A stretch of 64,000 nt of DNA from Eubacterium limosum (GTDB lineage Bacteria > Bacillota > Clostridia > Eubacteriales > Eubacteriaceae), in the NCBI RefSeq assembly GCF_000807675.2, contig NZ_CP019962.1, positions 2,232,001 to 2,296,000 of the forward strand, written 5' to 3'. Below, one piece after another: positions 1 to 9,237 of this stretch; position 1 is the first letter of the stretch; each line of letters opens with the position of its first letter. The notes below the pieces were generated by a model. That model did no database searches. It saw only the letters and a program-made list of their open reading frames with translations, and was not told where the DNA came from. Both the position numbers and the translations under genes were made by a program.

Positions 1-2
1 TT

Positions 3-1700
<1,698 letters not shown>

Positions 1701-1748
1701 GTGTATAATAGGATAGAAAGCTAAAACAAGACCATCAGCGAACGACAA

Positions 1749-1786
1749 AAGGAAGGCTCTTTATAATAGGAAAGGCCTTCCTTTTT
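1749..1786 (+). terminator. Terminator between PTS gene and antiterminator gene
   Basis: Stem AAGGAAGGC (1749-1757) pairs with GGCCTTCCTT (from 1774) and runs into a T tract. It separates the permease from the downstream regulator. No clear RAT-like antiterminator site overlaps it, so I read it as a plain terminator. Confidence 0.75.
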
Positions 1787-1825
1787 ACAGCTCTGTGAGA
1801 AGATACAGAAGGGGGGACACACCGA

Positions 1826-2650
1826 GTGTACTGTGTCAAAAAAGTTTTAAATAACAACGCGGTTCTGGCCGTTGACCTCAGACGCAAGGAGGAGGTCATC
1901 TTTCTGGGGAAAGGCGTGGGCTTTAATAAAAAAGTCAACCAGCCCTTTGAGGACCCGAAAAGCGTTAAAAAATACCATCTGCAAAAGGAAACCAGCAAAG
2001 GCCCCTCAGACAAGCTCATCAGCGCAGTCAATCCGGTTTATCTGGAAATCGCCAATGATATTATCCGCCTGTCCGAGGAGAAATTCAAAGCTGTGGATAC
2101 CAATATTCTGCTGCCGCTGGCCGACCATATCGCCTTTTCCATTGTCCGAATGAACAGCCGGATGGATCTGTCCAACCCTTTTTCGGAGGATATCCGCCTG
2201 CTTTTTGAGGAAGAGTATGCCATAGCCGAAAAGGGCCGGGAGATCATCCGCGAGCGTACCGGCTACAGCATTCCCGACGACGAGGTCAGCTACATTACCC
2301 TGTACATTCACTCGGCCCTCAGCGACACACAGGTTTCCCAGTCGCTCAAAATTCCGGTGATCATCCGGGAGAGCATCGAGCGGATTGAGAAGGAATGCGG
2401 CGTCAGGATCGACATGGGCTCCTTTGCCTACAACCGGCTTTTATACCATATTAAATGTATGCTGGCCCGGGTGCACAATAATGAGAAGCTCAACAGCGAT
2501 ATGATTGAGTTTACAAAGGAAAAATGCGCTTATGCTTTTGAGGTGGCCGGAGAAATCTGTGAAAAGCTGTCCCATGAGCTGGGCGAGCAGTTTACCGAAA
2601 AGGAGGTCAGCTACCTGGCCCTGCACATCGAGCGTATCCGAAGCGCTTAA
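1826..2650 (+). CDS. BglG/LicT-family transcription antiterminator
   Basis: RNA-binding antiterminator controlled by PTS phosphorylation. Residues 1-58 form the CAT RNA-binding domain (start MYCVKKVLNNNAVLAV, typical of LicT/SacT). Two PTS regulatory domains follow, with conserved histidines visible at 101 and 162 (PRD1) and 208 and 267 (PRD2). Length 274 aa is normal for the family. The start is GTG with a G-rich ribosome-binding site at 1811-1816. Its likely target is a RAT/terminator hairpin upstream of the EIICBA permease, which would lie outside the window on the left. Phosphorylation of the PRD histidines by HPr and the cognate EII is established family behaviour; the pairing with this permease is inferred from adjacency. 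Confidence 0.93.
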   Translation: MYCVKKVLNNNAVLAVDLRRKEEVIFLGKGVGFNKKVNQPFEDPKSVKKYHLQKETSKGPSDKLISAVNPVYLEIANDIIRLSEEKFKAVDTNILLPLADHIAFSIVRMNSRMDLSNPFSEDIRLLFEEEYAIAEKGREIIRERTGYSIPDDEVSYITLYIHSALSDTQVSQSLKIPVIIRESIERIEKECGVRIDMGSFAYNRLLYHIKCMLARVHNNEKLNSDMIEFTKEKCAYAFEVAGEICEKLSHELGEQFTEKEVSYLALHIERIRSA

Positions 2651-2653
2651 CAG

Positions 2654-2690
2654 AAAAGATGACGTACCGTTTTGACACGTCATCTTTTTT
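2654..2690 (+). terminator. Terminator after antiterminator gene
   Basis: Perfect 12-bp stem AAAAGATGACGT / ACGTCATCTTTT (2654-2665 and 2677-2688) followed by a T run, just after the stop codon at 2650. Confidence 0.85.
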
Positions 2691-2776
2691 AATGGCCGAG
2701 GGGGGCGGTGTGCGCTTGTGTTATCCCGGCCTTTAATATATAATTATGCTTAATCTTTAAAAAAAGGAGTGATTTT

Positions 2777-3964
2777 ATGGCAGTTGACTTTTATCAAAAA
2801 CTTCCTGAAGCCATCAAAGCCTGTGAGCCGGAAGCCGTCAGCCTCCGGCGGGCTTTACATAAAATCCCGGAAACGGGCTTTAATGAGCGTGAAACCCAGG
2901 CGTTTATTATGGACTATCTTGAAAAGCTGGGTTATAGCCCTGAGAAGGTCTGCGATACCGGCGTTGTCCTGTTTATCCCAAGCCTGAACGGGCTGGATGA
3001 GACCATCGCTATCCGTACCGATATGGACGGTCTGGGCGTAGTGGAAGAAACCGGGGTGGATTTTGCCTCCGAGCATGAGGGGATGATGCATGCCTGCGGC
3101 CACGACGGCCATATGAGCATGGTGCTCCTGGTCGCCAGGTATTTAAAGGAGCACCCAGAAGCCAGAGTACGCAACACGCTGCTGGTGTTCCAGCCCGCCG
3201 AGGAGGGACCGGGAGGGGCCGGCCCCATTGTTGAGAGCGGCGTGCTTGAAAAGTACAAAGTCAAAGCTGTTTTTGGCTACCACCTGTTCCCCTTTGTAGA
3301 GGAAGGGCTCATCAGCACCACCCCAGGGCCGATGATGGCAATGACCTCGGAATTTTATATTGATATTCTGGGAAAAAGCGGCCACGCGGCCGACCCGGAC
3401 CAGGGGATTGACGCCATTGTAGCTACTGCTGACTACGTTTCGGGCCTTCAGAAAATCGTGAGCCGGACGGTGAGCCCCAATGACAGCGCCCTGCTGTCCA
3501 TCGGCACCATAAACGGCGGTACCCGAATGAATATTATTGCCGATAAGGTCAGCCTTTCCGGTACAGTGCGCTCATTCTCAGAGGATGTCCAGGAGGCCAT
3601 GAAAAAGCGTATGGTGGATATGGCCAGGGGTATTGAGCAGATGTACCATTGCAGGATTGAGATCAGGTTTGTCGATATGTACCCCCCGGTGATCAATAGT
3701 GAGGCCCTGTTCGACCAGATCTGGCCCCTGTGCGGTGAGGCAGATGAAAAGAAGCTGTTTAAAAAAGTGATGCTGGCTGAGGATTTCGCCATGTATCGGA
3801 AAGCCATTCCCGGTGTTTTTATGGGCCTTGGCTCCGGCAGTAAGGAGAAGGGCTATACCCAGAACCTCCATACCCACGGATTTAATTTTGACGAAAAGGT
3901 TCTTCTGAGAGGACTTCAGGTTTATATGAATATTCTTACCAAAGCGGGAGAATACACCCTTTAA
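2777..3964 (+). CDS. M20 family amidohydrolase (N-acyl amino acid / hippurate hydrolase type)
   Basis: Zinc-dependent cytoplasmic amidohydrolase that probably releases amino acids from N-acyl or amino-conjugated substrates. Motifs in order: RTDMDGL near residues 80-86, metal-binding HACGHDGH (105-112), QPAEEGPGGAGP with catalytic/metal Glu at 142-143, GKSGHAADP in the dimerisation lid, and LAEDFAMY near the C-terminus. Length 395 aa fits the M20D subfamily. ATG is preceded by AAAAAGGAG (2761-2769). The methyltransferase gene follows after 23 bp, so the two may be cotranscribed. The exact substrate is not determinable; hippurate hydrolase, IAA-amino acid hydrolase and N-acetyl-diaminopimelate deacetylase share these motifs. 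Confidence 0.92.
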   Translation: MAVDFYQKLPEAIKACEPEAVSLRRALHKIPETGFNERETQAFIMDYLEKLGYSPEKVCDTGVVLFIPSLNGLDETIAIRTDMDGLGVVEETGVDFASEHEGMMHACGHDGHMSMVLLVARYLKEHPEARVRNTLLVFQPAEEGPGGAGPIVESGVLEKYKVKAVFGYHLFPFVEEGLISTTPGPMMAMTSEFYIDILGKSGHAADPDQGIDAIVATADYVSGLQKIVSRTVSPNDSALLSIGTINGGTRMNIIADKVSLSGTVRSFSEDVQEAMKKRMVDMARGIEQMYHCRIEIRFVDMYPPVINSEALFDQIWPLCGEADEKKLFKKVMLAEDFAMYRKAIPGVFMGLGSGSKEKGYTQNLHTHGFNFDEKVLLRGLQVYMNILTKAGEYTL

Positions 3965-3987
3965 AAAGAGTGTGAGGAGAAAACAGA

Positions 3988-4731
3988 ATGTATGAGAAAT
4001 TTGCACAGGTCTATGACGACCTGATGCGCGAAATCGACTATAAGCAGTGGGGGGATTACGTGTTCCGCCTGCTGCTCAATGCGAAAAATGAAGTGAAAAG
4101 CGTGCTGGAATTTGGATGCGGCACCGGTAACATTACCAGCGAGCTGGCCCAAAAGGGCTATGCAGTAACCGCTGTGGATTTGTCTGAGGAAATGCTGACC
4201 GTCGCGGATGAAAAAATCGCCGAACAGAACCTGGGAGATGTCCGGTTCTTTATGGGAGATATGAGTAATTTTCAGATCGGCGAAGAATTTGACGCGGTAG
4301 TTTCCTGCTGTGACAGCGTCAACTACCTGCCCGACAAGGACGGGGTTCAGAACTTCATTTATTGCAGCCAGGATGCCCTTAAAAGCGGCGGACTGCTCCT
4401 TTTTGACATCAACACCCCAGTTAAGTTTAAAGAGGTTATTAAGGACAATACCTATGTCTATGACCTGGACAATGTCTACTGTGTATGGGAAAATTCGCCG
4501 GACTTTGAAGCCGGGCGTATGGACTATGACCTCTCCTTCTTCATAAAAGAGGAGGACGGCCGCTACTCCCGTTACGATGAAAGCCAGAGCCAGTATATTT
4601 ATACAGTAGAAGAAATTTACCACATGCTCAAGAACGCGGGCTTTATCAATATTAAAATCTACGCTTTTGGCACTTTCCTGCAGGGAAGCAACGAATGCGA
4701 CCGCGTCCAGTTTGTGGCCGAAAAAAAATAA
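3988..4731 (+). CDS. Class I SAM-dependent methyltransferase
   Basis: Soluble methyltransferase of the Rossmann-fold type. The SAM-binding motif I is VLEFGCGTGNIT (residues 39-50), followed by acidic motif II AVDLSEEML and a VVSCCDSVNYL segment equivalent to motif IV. The family (Methyltransf_25-like) contains small-molecule and protein methylases, and the substrate cannot be told here. Length 247 aa is typical. A good GAGGAG ribosome-binding site precedes ATG. It lies 23 bp after the amidohydrolase gene, suggesting an operon. No terminator is evident before the tRNA promoter at 4766. Confidence 0.88.
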   Translation: MYEKFAQVYDDLMREIDYKQWGDYVFRLLLNAKNEVKSVLEFGCGTGNITSELAQKGYAVTAVDLSEEMLTVADEKIAEQNLGDVRFFMGDMSNFQIGEEFDAVVSCCDSVNYLPDKDGVQNFIYCSQDALKSGGLLLFDINTPVKFKEVIKDNTYVYDLDNVYCVWENSPDFEAGRMDYDLSFFIKEEDGRYSRYDESQSQYIYTVEEIYHMLKNAGFINIKIYAFGTFLQGSNECDRVQFVAEKK

Positions 4732-4765
4732 TTTCAAATTTTTTAAAATTTGTGTGAAAAAAGTG

Positions 4766-4794
4766 TTGACAAAGAGTGCGTGCTGCCGTATAAT
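4766..4794 (+). promoter_or_regulatory. Promoter of tRNA-Val/Asp
   Basis: Perfect sigma-A promoter: TTGACA (4766-4771), 17-bp spacer, TATAAT (4789-4794), 21 bp before the first tRNA. Strength matches a stable-RNA promoter. Confidence 0.9.
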
Positions 4795-4815
4795 AATGCA
4801 CGTACTCAAGTTGAT

Positions 4816-4891
4816 GGTCGCTTAGCTCAGCTGGGAGAGCACCTGCCTTACAAGCAGGGGGTCATAGGTTCGAGCCCTATAGCGACCACCA
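4816..4891 (+). tRNA. tRNA-Val (anticodon UAC)
   Basis: 76-nt cloverleaf with acceptor GGTCGCT / AGCGACC, anticodon loop CTTACAA within a CCTGC/GCAGG stem, GGTTCGA T-loop and encoded CCA. First gene of the cluster. Confidence 0.97.
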
Positions 4892-4906
4892 TTTTTTATG
4901 TACTGC

Positions 4907-4983
4907 GGCCTGGTAGTTCAGTTGGTTAGAATGCCAGCCTGTCACGCTGGAGGTCGAGAGTTCGAGTCTCTTCCAGGTCGCCA
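4907..4983 (+). tRNA. tRNA-Asp (anticodon GUC)
   Basis: 77-nt cloverleaf; acceptor GGCCTGG pairs with CCAGGTC, anticodon loop CTGTCAC in a CCAGC/GCTGG stem, encoded CCA. It lies 15 nt after tRNA-Val and is presumably cotranscribed. Confidence 0.97.
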
Positions 4984-5033
4984 TTTTTATAGTACATAAA
5001 CGTAAAAGTATTTATTTTTTTCTGAAAAAGTAC

Positions 5034-5062
5034 TTGACAACATTAACTTGAGACAGTATAAT
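5034..5062 (+). promoter_or_regulatory. Second tRNA-cluster promoter
   Basis: TTGACA (5034-5039), 17-bp spacer, TATAAT (5057-5062): a second perfect consensus promoter inside the cluster. It drives the Phe fragment and the Phe-Gly-Cys genes. Confidence 0.9.
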
Positions 5063-5090
5063 TAATACTCGTCGCTGCAAGTTTATGCAA

Positions 5091-5122
5091 GCCCAGATAG
5101 CTCAGTCGGTATAAGCAGAGAG
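5091..5122 (+). pseudogene. Truncated tRNA-Phe copy (5' part only)
   Basis: The first 30 bases reproduce the acceptor 5' strand and D-arm of the intact tRNA-Phe at 5215, with a small change in the D-loop (ATAAGC for AGAGC). After this the sequence departs completely: there is no anticodon arm for Phe, T-arm or 3' acceptor strand. A CCAAATC/GATTTGG hairpin follows at about 5123-5140. It is transcribed from the 5034 promoter, so it would form part of the leader of the tRNA-Phe precursor. Most likely a remnant of a partial duplication. Confidence 0.75.
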
Positions 5123-5214
5123 TCCAAATCTTTGATTTGGTGCGAATCGCTTAGTCAGGCAGAATAAAGGATTTTATAAGTGGGAAGCATTGACAGCTGT
5201 ATGATAAACAGTAG

Positions 5215-5290
<76 letters not shown>

Positions 5291-5332
5291 CTTTAATCAC
5301 TAAGTGGTCAGACAGTGTTAATAGATTAATAA

Positions 5333-5407
5333 GCGGAAGTGGCTCAGTGGTAGAGCATCGCCTTGCCAAGGCGAGGGTCGCGAGTTCAAATCTCGTCTTC
5401 CGCTCCA
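5333..5407 (+). tRNA. tRNA-Gly (anticodon GCC)
   Basis: 75-nt cloverleaf; acceptor GCGGAAG / CTTCCGC, anticodon loop TTGCCAA, encoded CCA. A second glycine isoacceptor (CCC) lies at 7474. Confidence 0.97.
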
Positions 5408-5414
5408 TTTTTAA

Positions 5415-5488
5415 GGTGCTATAGCCAAGCGGTAAGGCAAAGGTCTGCAACACCTCTATCCCCAGTTCGATTCTGGGTAGCACCTCCA
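5415..5488 (+). tRNA. tRNA-Cys (anticodon GCA)
   Basis: 74-nt cloverleaf; acceptor GGTGCTA / AGCACC with discriminator T, anticodon loop CTGCAAC, encoded CCA. Last gene of the cluster. Confidence 0.96.
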
Positions 5489-5500
5489 ACCTTGAATTTT

Positions 5501-5524
5501 AGTCGCTGATACAGCGGCTTTTTT
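5501..5524 (+). terminator. tRNA cluster terminator
   Basis: Short stem GTCGCT / AGCGGC with a GATAC loop followed by seven T. It ends right before the IS30 left end. Confidence 0.7.
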
Positions 5525-5526
5525 GT

Positions 5527-6625
5527 CTTGAATATACAATCTAAGTGCAACGAATAAATAATGACCCATAGCTTCTGGTAAAATGGAGTTTGCAAAGACA
5601 TCCAAATACCAGGAGGCGCTATGAGTCATTATAAACATCTTACACCATCTGAGCGCGAAAAGATATATCTTCTTTACGCTCAAAATTATTCGTTAAGCTT
5701 TATCGCAAACAATATTGGACGAAACAAGTCAACGGTTTCGCGTGAGTTGGCTCGCAATTCTAACAAAGGCAGCTATTCTCCAAGTGCCGCGCAGGCGGCT
5801 TATGTCCGTCGAAGAAAGCAATGTAAACCTCAATTAAAACTATCTGATCCTGCCTTGTATGAATATGTCCGTGATCGGTTTCTTAAGCATCAGTGGTCAC
5901 CCGAACAAATTGCAGGAAGATTTTCATTGGAAAACGCGGATCGACCGGTCAGTTATACGACAATCTATCGGGCGATTTATGCAGGAATGTTCGACACCAA
6001 AGAGCAACGTGCGTCTCATGGGAATCGCAGGGCCATCCGTCAACTCAGGCATCGAGGCAAAACACGGCAAACAAAAGATCATCTTGAAAAACGCGGTAAA
6101 ATCCCCATCAGCCATGCGATTGCAGACAGACCGGCAGAAGCGAACACCCGATGCCGATTAGGCGACTGGGAAGCCGATACCGTCATTGGTAAGAAAGCCG
6201 GCCCTTGCCTGGTAACCCTTGCCGACCGGAAAAGTCGTTTTCTGCTTAGTCAAAAGGCCGAAAAGAAAGCTTCTGTTGAGGTGCGTGATACAATGATTCA
6301 ATGCTTGACCGGACAGCCTTGTTTTTCCATTACACCCGACAGAGGTAAGGAATTTGCCAGACACGGTGAAATATCGGAGGCGTTGAATCAGGTTCCGTTT
6401 TATTTTCCATTGCCACACCACCCTTGGCAGCGTGAAACAAATGAAAACACGAATGGGCTTCTTCGTGAATACTTTCCTAAGGGAATTGACCTACGTAAAG
6501 TAACCGATTCGTCTATACAAAACAAAGTGGATGAGCTCAACAAACGCCCCCGAAAGTGTCTAGGGTTTAAAACTCCTTATGAGATCTATTATTCGATAAC
6601 GTTGCACTTGACTTGACAATTCAAG
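5527..6625 (+). mobile_element. IS30-family insertion sequence
   Basis: Single transposase gene bracketed by imperfect 26-bp inverted repeats (5527-5552 and 6600-6625, 20 of 26 matching; core AAGTGCAACG identical). The element fills the gap between the tRNA-cluster terminator and the terminator of the leftward gene at 6660. No target duplication could be recognised, which is not surprising since IS30 elements often make only 2-3 bp. The open transposase suggests a complete, possibly active copy. Confidence 0.85.
5621..6616 (+). CDS. IS30-family transposase
   Basis: DDE transposase of 331 aa. An N-terminal helix-turn-helix domain is visible (residues 8-45, LTPSEREKIYLLYAQ then NKSTVSRELARN). 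The catalytic core shows GDWEADTVIGKK (Asp 186), TPDRGKEFA (Asp 240) and the C-terminal RETNENTNGLLREYFPKG (Glu 275), all IS30 hallmarks. Where many relatives have DNG after the second Asp, this copy has DRG. Ribosome-binding site AGGAGG lies just before ATG. The stop codon falls inside the right inverted repeat, as is common in compact IS elements. Confidence 0.95.
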   Translation: MSHYKHLTPSEREKIYLLYAQNYSLSFIANNIGRNKSTVSRELARNSNKGSYSPSAAQAAYVRRRKQCKPQLKLSDPALYEYVRDRFLKHQWSPEQIAGRFSLENADRPVSYTTIYRAIYAGMFDTKEQRASHGNRRAIRQLRHRGKTRQTKDHLEKRGKIPISHAIADRPAEANTRCRLGDWEADTVIGKKAGPCLVTLADRKSRFLLSQKAEKKASVEVRDTMIQCLTGQPCFSITPDRGKEFARHGEISEALNQVPFYFPLPHHPWQRETNENTNGLLREYFPKGIDLRKVTDSSIQNKVDELNKRPRKCLGFKTPYEIYYSITLHLT

Positions 6626-6630
6626 ATTTA

Positions 6631-6653
6631 AAAAAGAGCCTTCACAGGCTCTT
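6631..6653 (-). terminator. Terminator of the leftward gene at 6660
   Basis: Stem AAGAGCCT / AGGCTCTT (6634-6641, 6646-6653), followed on the minus strand by a T run. It directly abuts the IS30 right end. Confidence 0.8.
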
Positions 6654-6659
6654 GGCAAA

Positions 6660-7247
6660 TTACTTCGTTTTTGACAGAATACCGATGGTGGATCTTCTGG
6701 GCAGGACAAAGGCCGCGTCCTCCATTGAAACCCCGATTTCGGCCGGATAACTGCCAAATAGGTTGAAAAGTTTAACCTGTTCATCCTTTGGCCATGCTTC
6801 ACCCATGCCAGGAACATAGTCGTAAATGTTGGGCCAGCCGACAGCACGGCTTACCTGCTCCGATACAAAAGCCTTTCCGGCGCCAACCAGAAGGTTCATG
6901 ATGCCATCAATCATAAAAAGATCCATCTGATCCGTTAAGGAAGCAGCATAAGCGTCAATCTCAGTGCCGCAGGTCGCAATGTACGCGTAGAGGGCATCAC
7001 CCTCATCCAGGTTTGCCATAAGCTTTGGACTGGTAAAGGCTGCGCCGTTGATCACAATCTGCGTTTCCGTTTTTTTATCGACAGAGCCGGGAATGACCAG
7101 CGCCTTAGGCACTGCGGCAGCATTGGTCTGATCCAGCAGGAGCTGCGCCTGATTTAAAAGCCGTTTGCGATTCCGAAGCTTCAAAGCGTCGTTTAAAGTC
7201 TCCATGGTTATTTCGAAGGGAACCGGGTTAAAGATTTGCCCATTCAT
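6660..7247 (-). CDS. Vitamin B12-dependent methionine synthase activation-domain-like protein
   Basis: A 195-aa soluble protein resembling the stand-alone 'activation domain' of cobalamin-dependent methionine synthase, which binds SAM and reactivates the corrinoid. Seen directly: a central YIATCGTEID motif, an amphipathic GIMNLLVGAGKAF helix and a C-terminal FVLPRRSTIGIL segment, similar to the P-x-K-S-x-S-G-I signature of the MetH activation domain. Acetogens and relatives carry many stand-alone copies near corrinoid methyltransferases; no such partner lies in this window. ATG has GGAAG seven bases upstream. The assignment is by motif resemblance only; a MetH-unrelated role remains possible. 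Confidence 0.6.
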   Translation of the reverse strand: MNGQIFNPVPFEITMETLNDALKLRNRKRLLNQAQLLLDQTNAAAVPKALVIPGSVDKKTETQIVINGAAFTSPKLMANLDEGDALYAYIATCGTEIDAYAASLTDQMDLFMIDGIMNLLVGAGKAFVSEQVSRAVGWPNIYDYVPGMGEAWPKDEQVKLFNLFGSYPAEIGVSMEDAAFVLPRRSTIGILSKTK

Positions 7248-7373
7248 AAAAAATCACTTCCTTATTAAATTCTTAATGGCATTATAGCACACCTTTGCAT
7301 TAATATATCCTAAAAGAAAATAATGAAACATCGGTTTTACTTATGCCCGTCCATAAATTTTTTTGAAATATTA

Positions 7374-7402
7374 TTGACATTTTCAAGGTAAAAGAGTAAT
7401 AT
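7374..7402 (+). promoter_or_regulatory. Promoter of tRNA-Gly(CCC)
   Basis: TTGACA (7374-7379), 17-bp spacer, TAATAT (7397-7402), about 70 bp before the tRNA. Confidence 0.8.
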
Positions 7403-7473
7403 TATATGCAGTTGCTCATGTGCGACGTATTTCAGTGATATAAGTATAAGAAAAGACAGTAACAGTAGTATAA

Positions 7474-7548
7474 GCGGAAGTGGCTCAGTGGTAGAGCACT
7501 GGCTTCCCAAGCCGGGGACCGCGGGTTCGAATCCCGTCTTCCGCTCCA
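7474..7548 (+). tRNA. tRNA-Gly (anticodon CCC)
   Basis: 75-nt cloverleaf with the same acceptor as the GCC isoacceptor (GCGGAAG / CTTCCGC), anticodon loop TTCCCAA in a CTGGC/GCCGG stem, encoded CCA. Single-gene transcription unit. Confidence 0.97.
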
Positions 7549-7565
7549 TTATAGTAAAGAAGATG

Positions 7566-7604
7566 CCTGAAACCCAGTGTCTGATTGGGGTTCGGGTTTT
7601 TTTA
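7566..7604 (+). terminator. Terminator of tRNA-Gly(CCC)
   Basis: Imperfect stem CCTGAAACCC / GGGGTTCGGG followed by seven T, 18 bp after the tRNA. Confidence 0.75.
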
Positions 7605-7746
7605 TTTGCACCTGGCAGCCTAGGAGTAAAGTACTCAGCACAATTTTATTAAATTTACATTTAATAGAAGGCTTAAATTAATTCTTATATAAGATTTAAA
7701 GATTAGAATAGTGTCTGAACATTATTTTGAAAGGGACTTTAAATTT

Positions 7747-8367
7747 ATGAAGAAAAGAAGGCGTGCCAGAAAGAAAAAACGGTTCAGACCGCTTATCTGG
7801 GGGATCGTGGTGATCACAGGGGTCCTTCTTCTTAACTGCAGCTTTATGGCTGGAAGAGGAAATAAAAACAATGACGCGGCCCAGGAAGAGGTGCTTTCGT
7901 CAGCGGTTGTTGAATACAGGCCTGTGGTCGCGCAGTACGCTGCCGAGTATGGGATTGAAGAATATACGGATTATCTGCTGGCGGTCATGCAGGTAGAATC
8001 CGGAGGTAACCACGAGGACGTGATGCAGTCCAGCGAGTCACTGGGGCTGCCGCCAAATAGCCTTGAAACAGAGGAGTCTATCAACCAGGGCTGCCGCTAT
8101 TTTGCAAAGCTGGTGAGGCTTGCTGCGGAAAAGGGCTGCGATTTTAATACCGTCGTGCAGGCTTACAATTTCGGCGATGAATTTCTTGACTTTGTCGCGG
8201 AAAACGGAGGTACCTACACCGTTGAGCTGGCAGAGGAATACGCCAGACAGAAATCAGGTGGTGAAGAAGTGACCTATCTAAACCCTATTGCCCTGAAAGC
8301 AAATGGCGGATGGCGCTATAAATATGGGAATATGTTCTATGTTCAGCTTGTTTACCAGTACATCTGA
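7747..8367 (+). CDS. Membrane-anchored lysozyme-like (CwlT-type) protein
   Basis: Predicted peptidoglycan-cleaving protein tethered to the outside of the membrane. A very basic N-terminus (MKKRRRARKKKRFRP) leads into one hydrophobic segment at about 14-30. The lysozyme-like domain carries AVMQVESGG with the likely catalytic Glu 84, followed by DVMQSSESLGLPPN and a QAYNFG motif, as in the lysozyme-like half of CwlT proteins. No NlpC/P60 domain is attached. The ATG at 7747 has AAGGGA ten bases upstream and is preferred over an in-frame GTG at 7711. A 51-aa unknown protein follows after 39 bp. CwlT relatives often sit in conjugative elements, but none is visible here. Confidence 0.85.
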   Translation: MKKRRRARKKKRFRPLIWGIVVITGVLLLNCSFMAGRGNKNNDAAQEEVLSSAVVEYRPVVAQYAAEYGIEEYTDYLLAVMQVESGGNHEDVMQSSESLGLPPNSLETEESINQGCRYFAKLVRLAAEKGCDFNTVVQAYNFGDEFLDFVAENGGTYTVELAEEYARQKSGGEEVTYLNPIALKANGGWRYKYGNMFYVQLVYQYI

Positions 8368-8406
8368 GACAAGCCAGAACAGGATTTTTGGATAAAAGGA
8401 GAAAAA

Positions 8407-8562
8407 ATGAAGATAACAGAGGAACAAAAGAGACGTAATCTGGATATTTTTTATGTAGACGGACTGATTGACAATATCCTTGAGCAAATGCTGAAAGAGG
8501 TCGATAACCTGACGCCGGAAGAAAGCGTTCATTTTAAAAAGAAGAAAAATTTAATTATTTAG
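8407..8562 (+). CDS. Small charged protein, 51 aa, unknown function
   Basis: Starts MKITEEQKRRNLDIFYVDG and ends in a lysine-rich tail (KKKKNLII). A strong AAAGGAG ribosome-binding site lies six bases before ATG. It follows the lysozyme-like gene by 39 bp on the same strand, so cotranscription is likely. No transmembrane segment or known motif is recognised. Codon use and the ribosome-binding site argue that it is a real gene. Confidence 0.6.
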   Translation: MKITEEQKRRNLDIFYVDGLIDNILEQMLKEVDNLTPEESVHFKKKKNLII

Positions 8563-8673
8563 ATTACGGATATGATTAAAACATTCTGACAGGGGTATAA
8601 TTATTTTTGTACACACATACCTCTTACTTAAATTAATAAAACTTACTCCCCCAACTTTTCCTTTTTTTAAAAT

Positions 8674-8704
8674 CCCCGGGTCGCCGTGATCCGGGGGTTT
8701 TTCT
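8674..8704 (+). terminator. Terminator after small gene
   Basis: CCCCGG / CCGGGG stem (8674-8679, 8691-8696) followed by TTTTTC. Confidence 0.75.
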
Positions 8705-8796
8705 GTTTAAGCTTCGCTTAAATGTTGCGAATGTCACGGATTTATTGTGAAAAAGGGTGTATATTAAAAACAGTAAAACAAATGGAGGTACTTACG

Positions 8797-9132
8797 ATGA
8801 AGGAACGTTTTAAAAATATAGATTTAAGAACAGTGCATGCCCTGGCAGATTTGGTTGATTATGCCAAGGGAAGAGTGGAAAGTAGAACTCTTGCCCAGAA
8901 TGATGCTTTGAGTATTACAGCTTTTTCATTTCCCAAGGGCGAGGGATTGAGTACCCATGTGGCGGGCGGTGACGCGTTGCTCTATGTCATGGACGGAAAA
9001 GCAGGAATCACCATTGGTGACGATCCGCAGAAGGCTGTCAGCACAGGCGAAATGATTATTATGCCAAAAGGCATTCCCCACAGTGTGGACGCCCTTGAAG
9101 CATTTAAAATGTTTTTAGTGGTCGTTCAGTAA
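8797..9132 (+). CDS. Cupin-domain protein
   Basis: A 111-aa single-domain cupin. The two cupin motifs are visible: a motif-1-like segment GLSTHVAGGDALLYVMDGKA and motif 2 GEMIIMPKGIPHSV. The first motif retains one His and lacks the full H-x-H-x4-E set, so metal binding may be altered. ATG is chosen because GGAGG lies 8-12 bases upstream; an in-frame ATG at 8722 has no ribosome-binding site. Stand-alone gene between terminators. Small cupins of this type are usually sensors or isomerases of unknown substrate. Confidence 0.85.
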   Translation: MKERFKNIDLRTVHALADLVDYAKGRVESRTLAQNDALSITAFSFPKGEGLSTHVAGGDALLYVMDGKAGITIGDDPQKAVSTGEMIIMPKGIPHSVDALEAFKMFLVVVQ

Positions 9133-9142
9133 AGAGTTAAAA

Positions 9143-9169
9143 ACCGGCTCCCAAGAGGGCCGCTTTTTA
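9143..9169 (+). terminator. Terminator after cupin gene
   Basis: Stem CGGCTC / GGGCCG (one G-T pair) with a CAAGA-type loop, then TTTTTAT. Confidence 0.6.
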
Positions 9170-9237
9170 TTTGTCAAAAAATGGAATTTAGATTATAATA
9201 TAACGCTAATGATTGAAAAGAAAAGGAAGGGTACAGA

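Noticed and set aside
7337-7549. Minus-strand frame over tRNA-Gly(CCC)
   Set aside because: Same artefact: reads the tRNA antisense as GLGSQCSTTEPLP-type protein.
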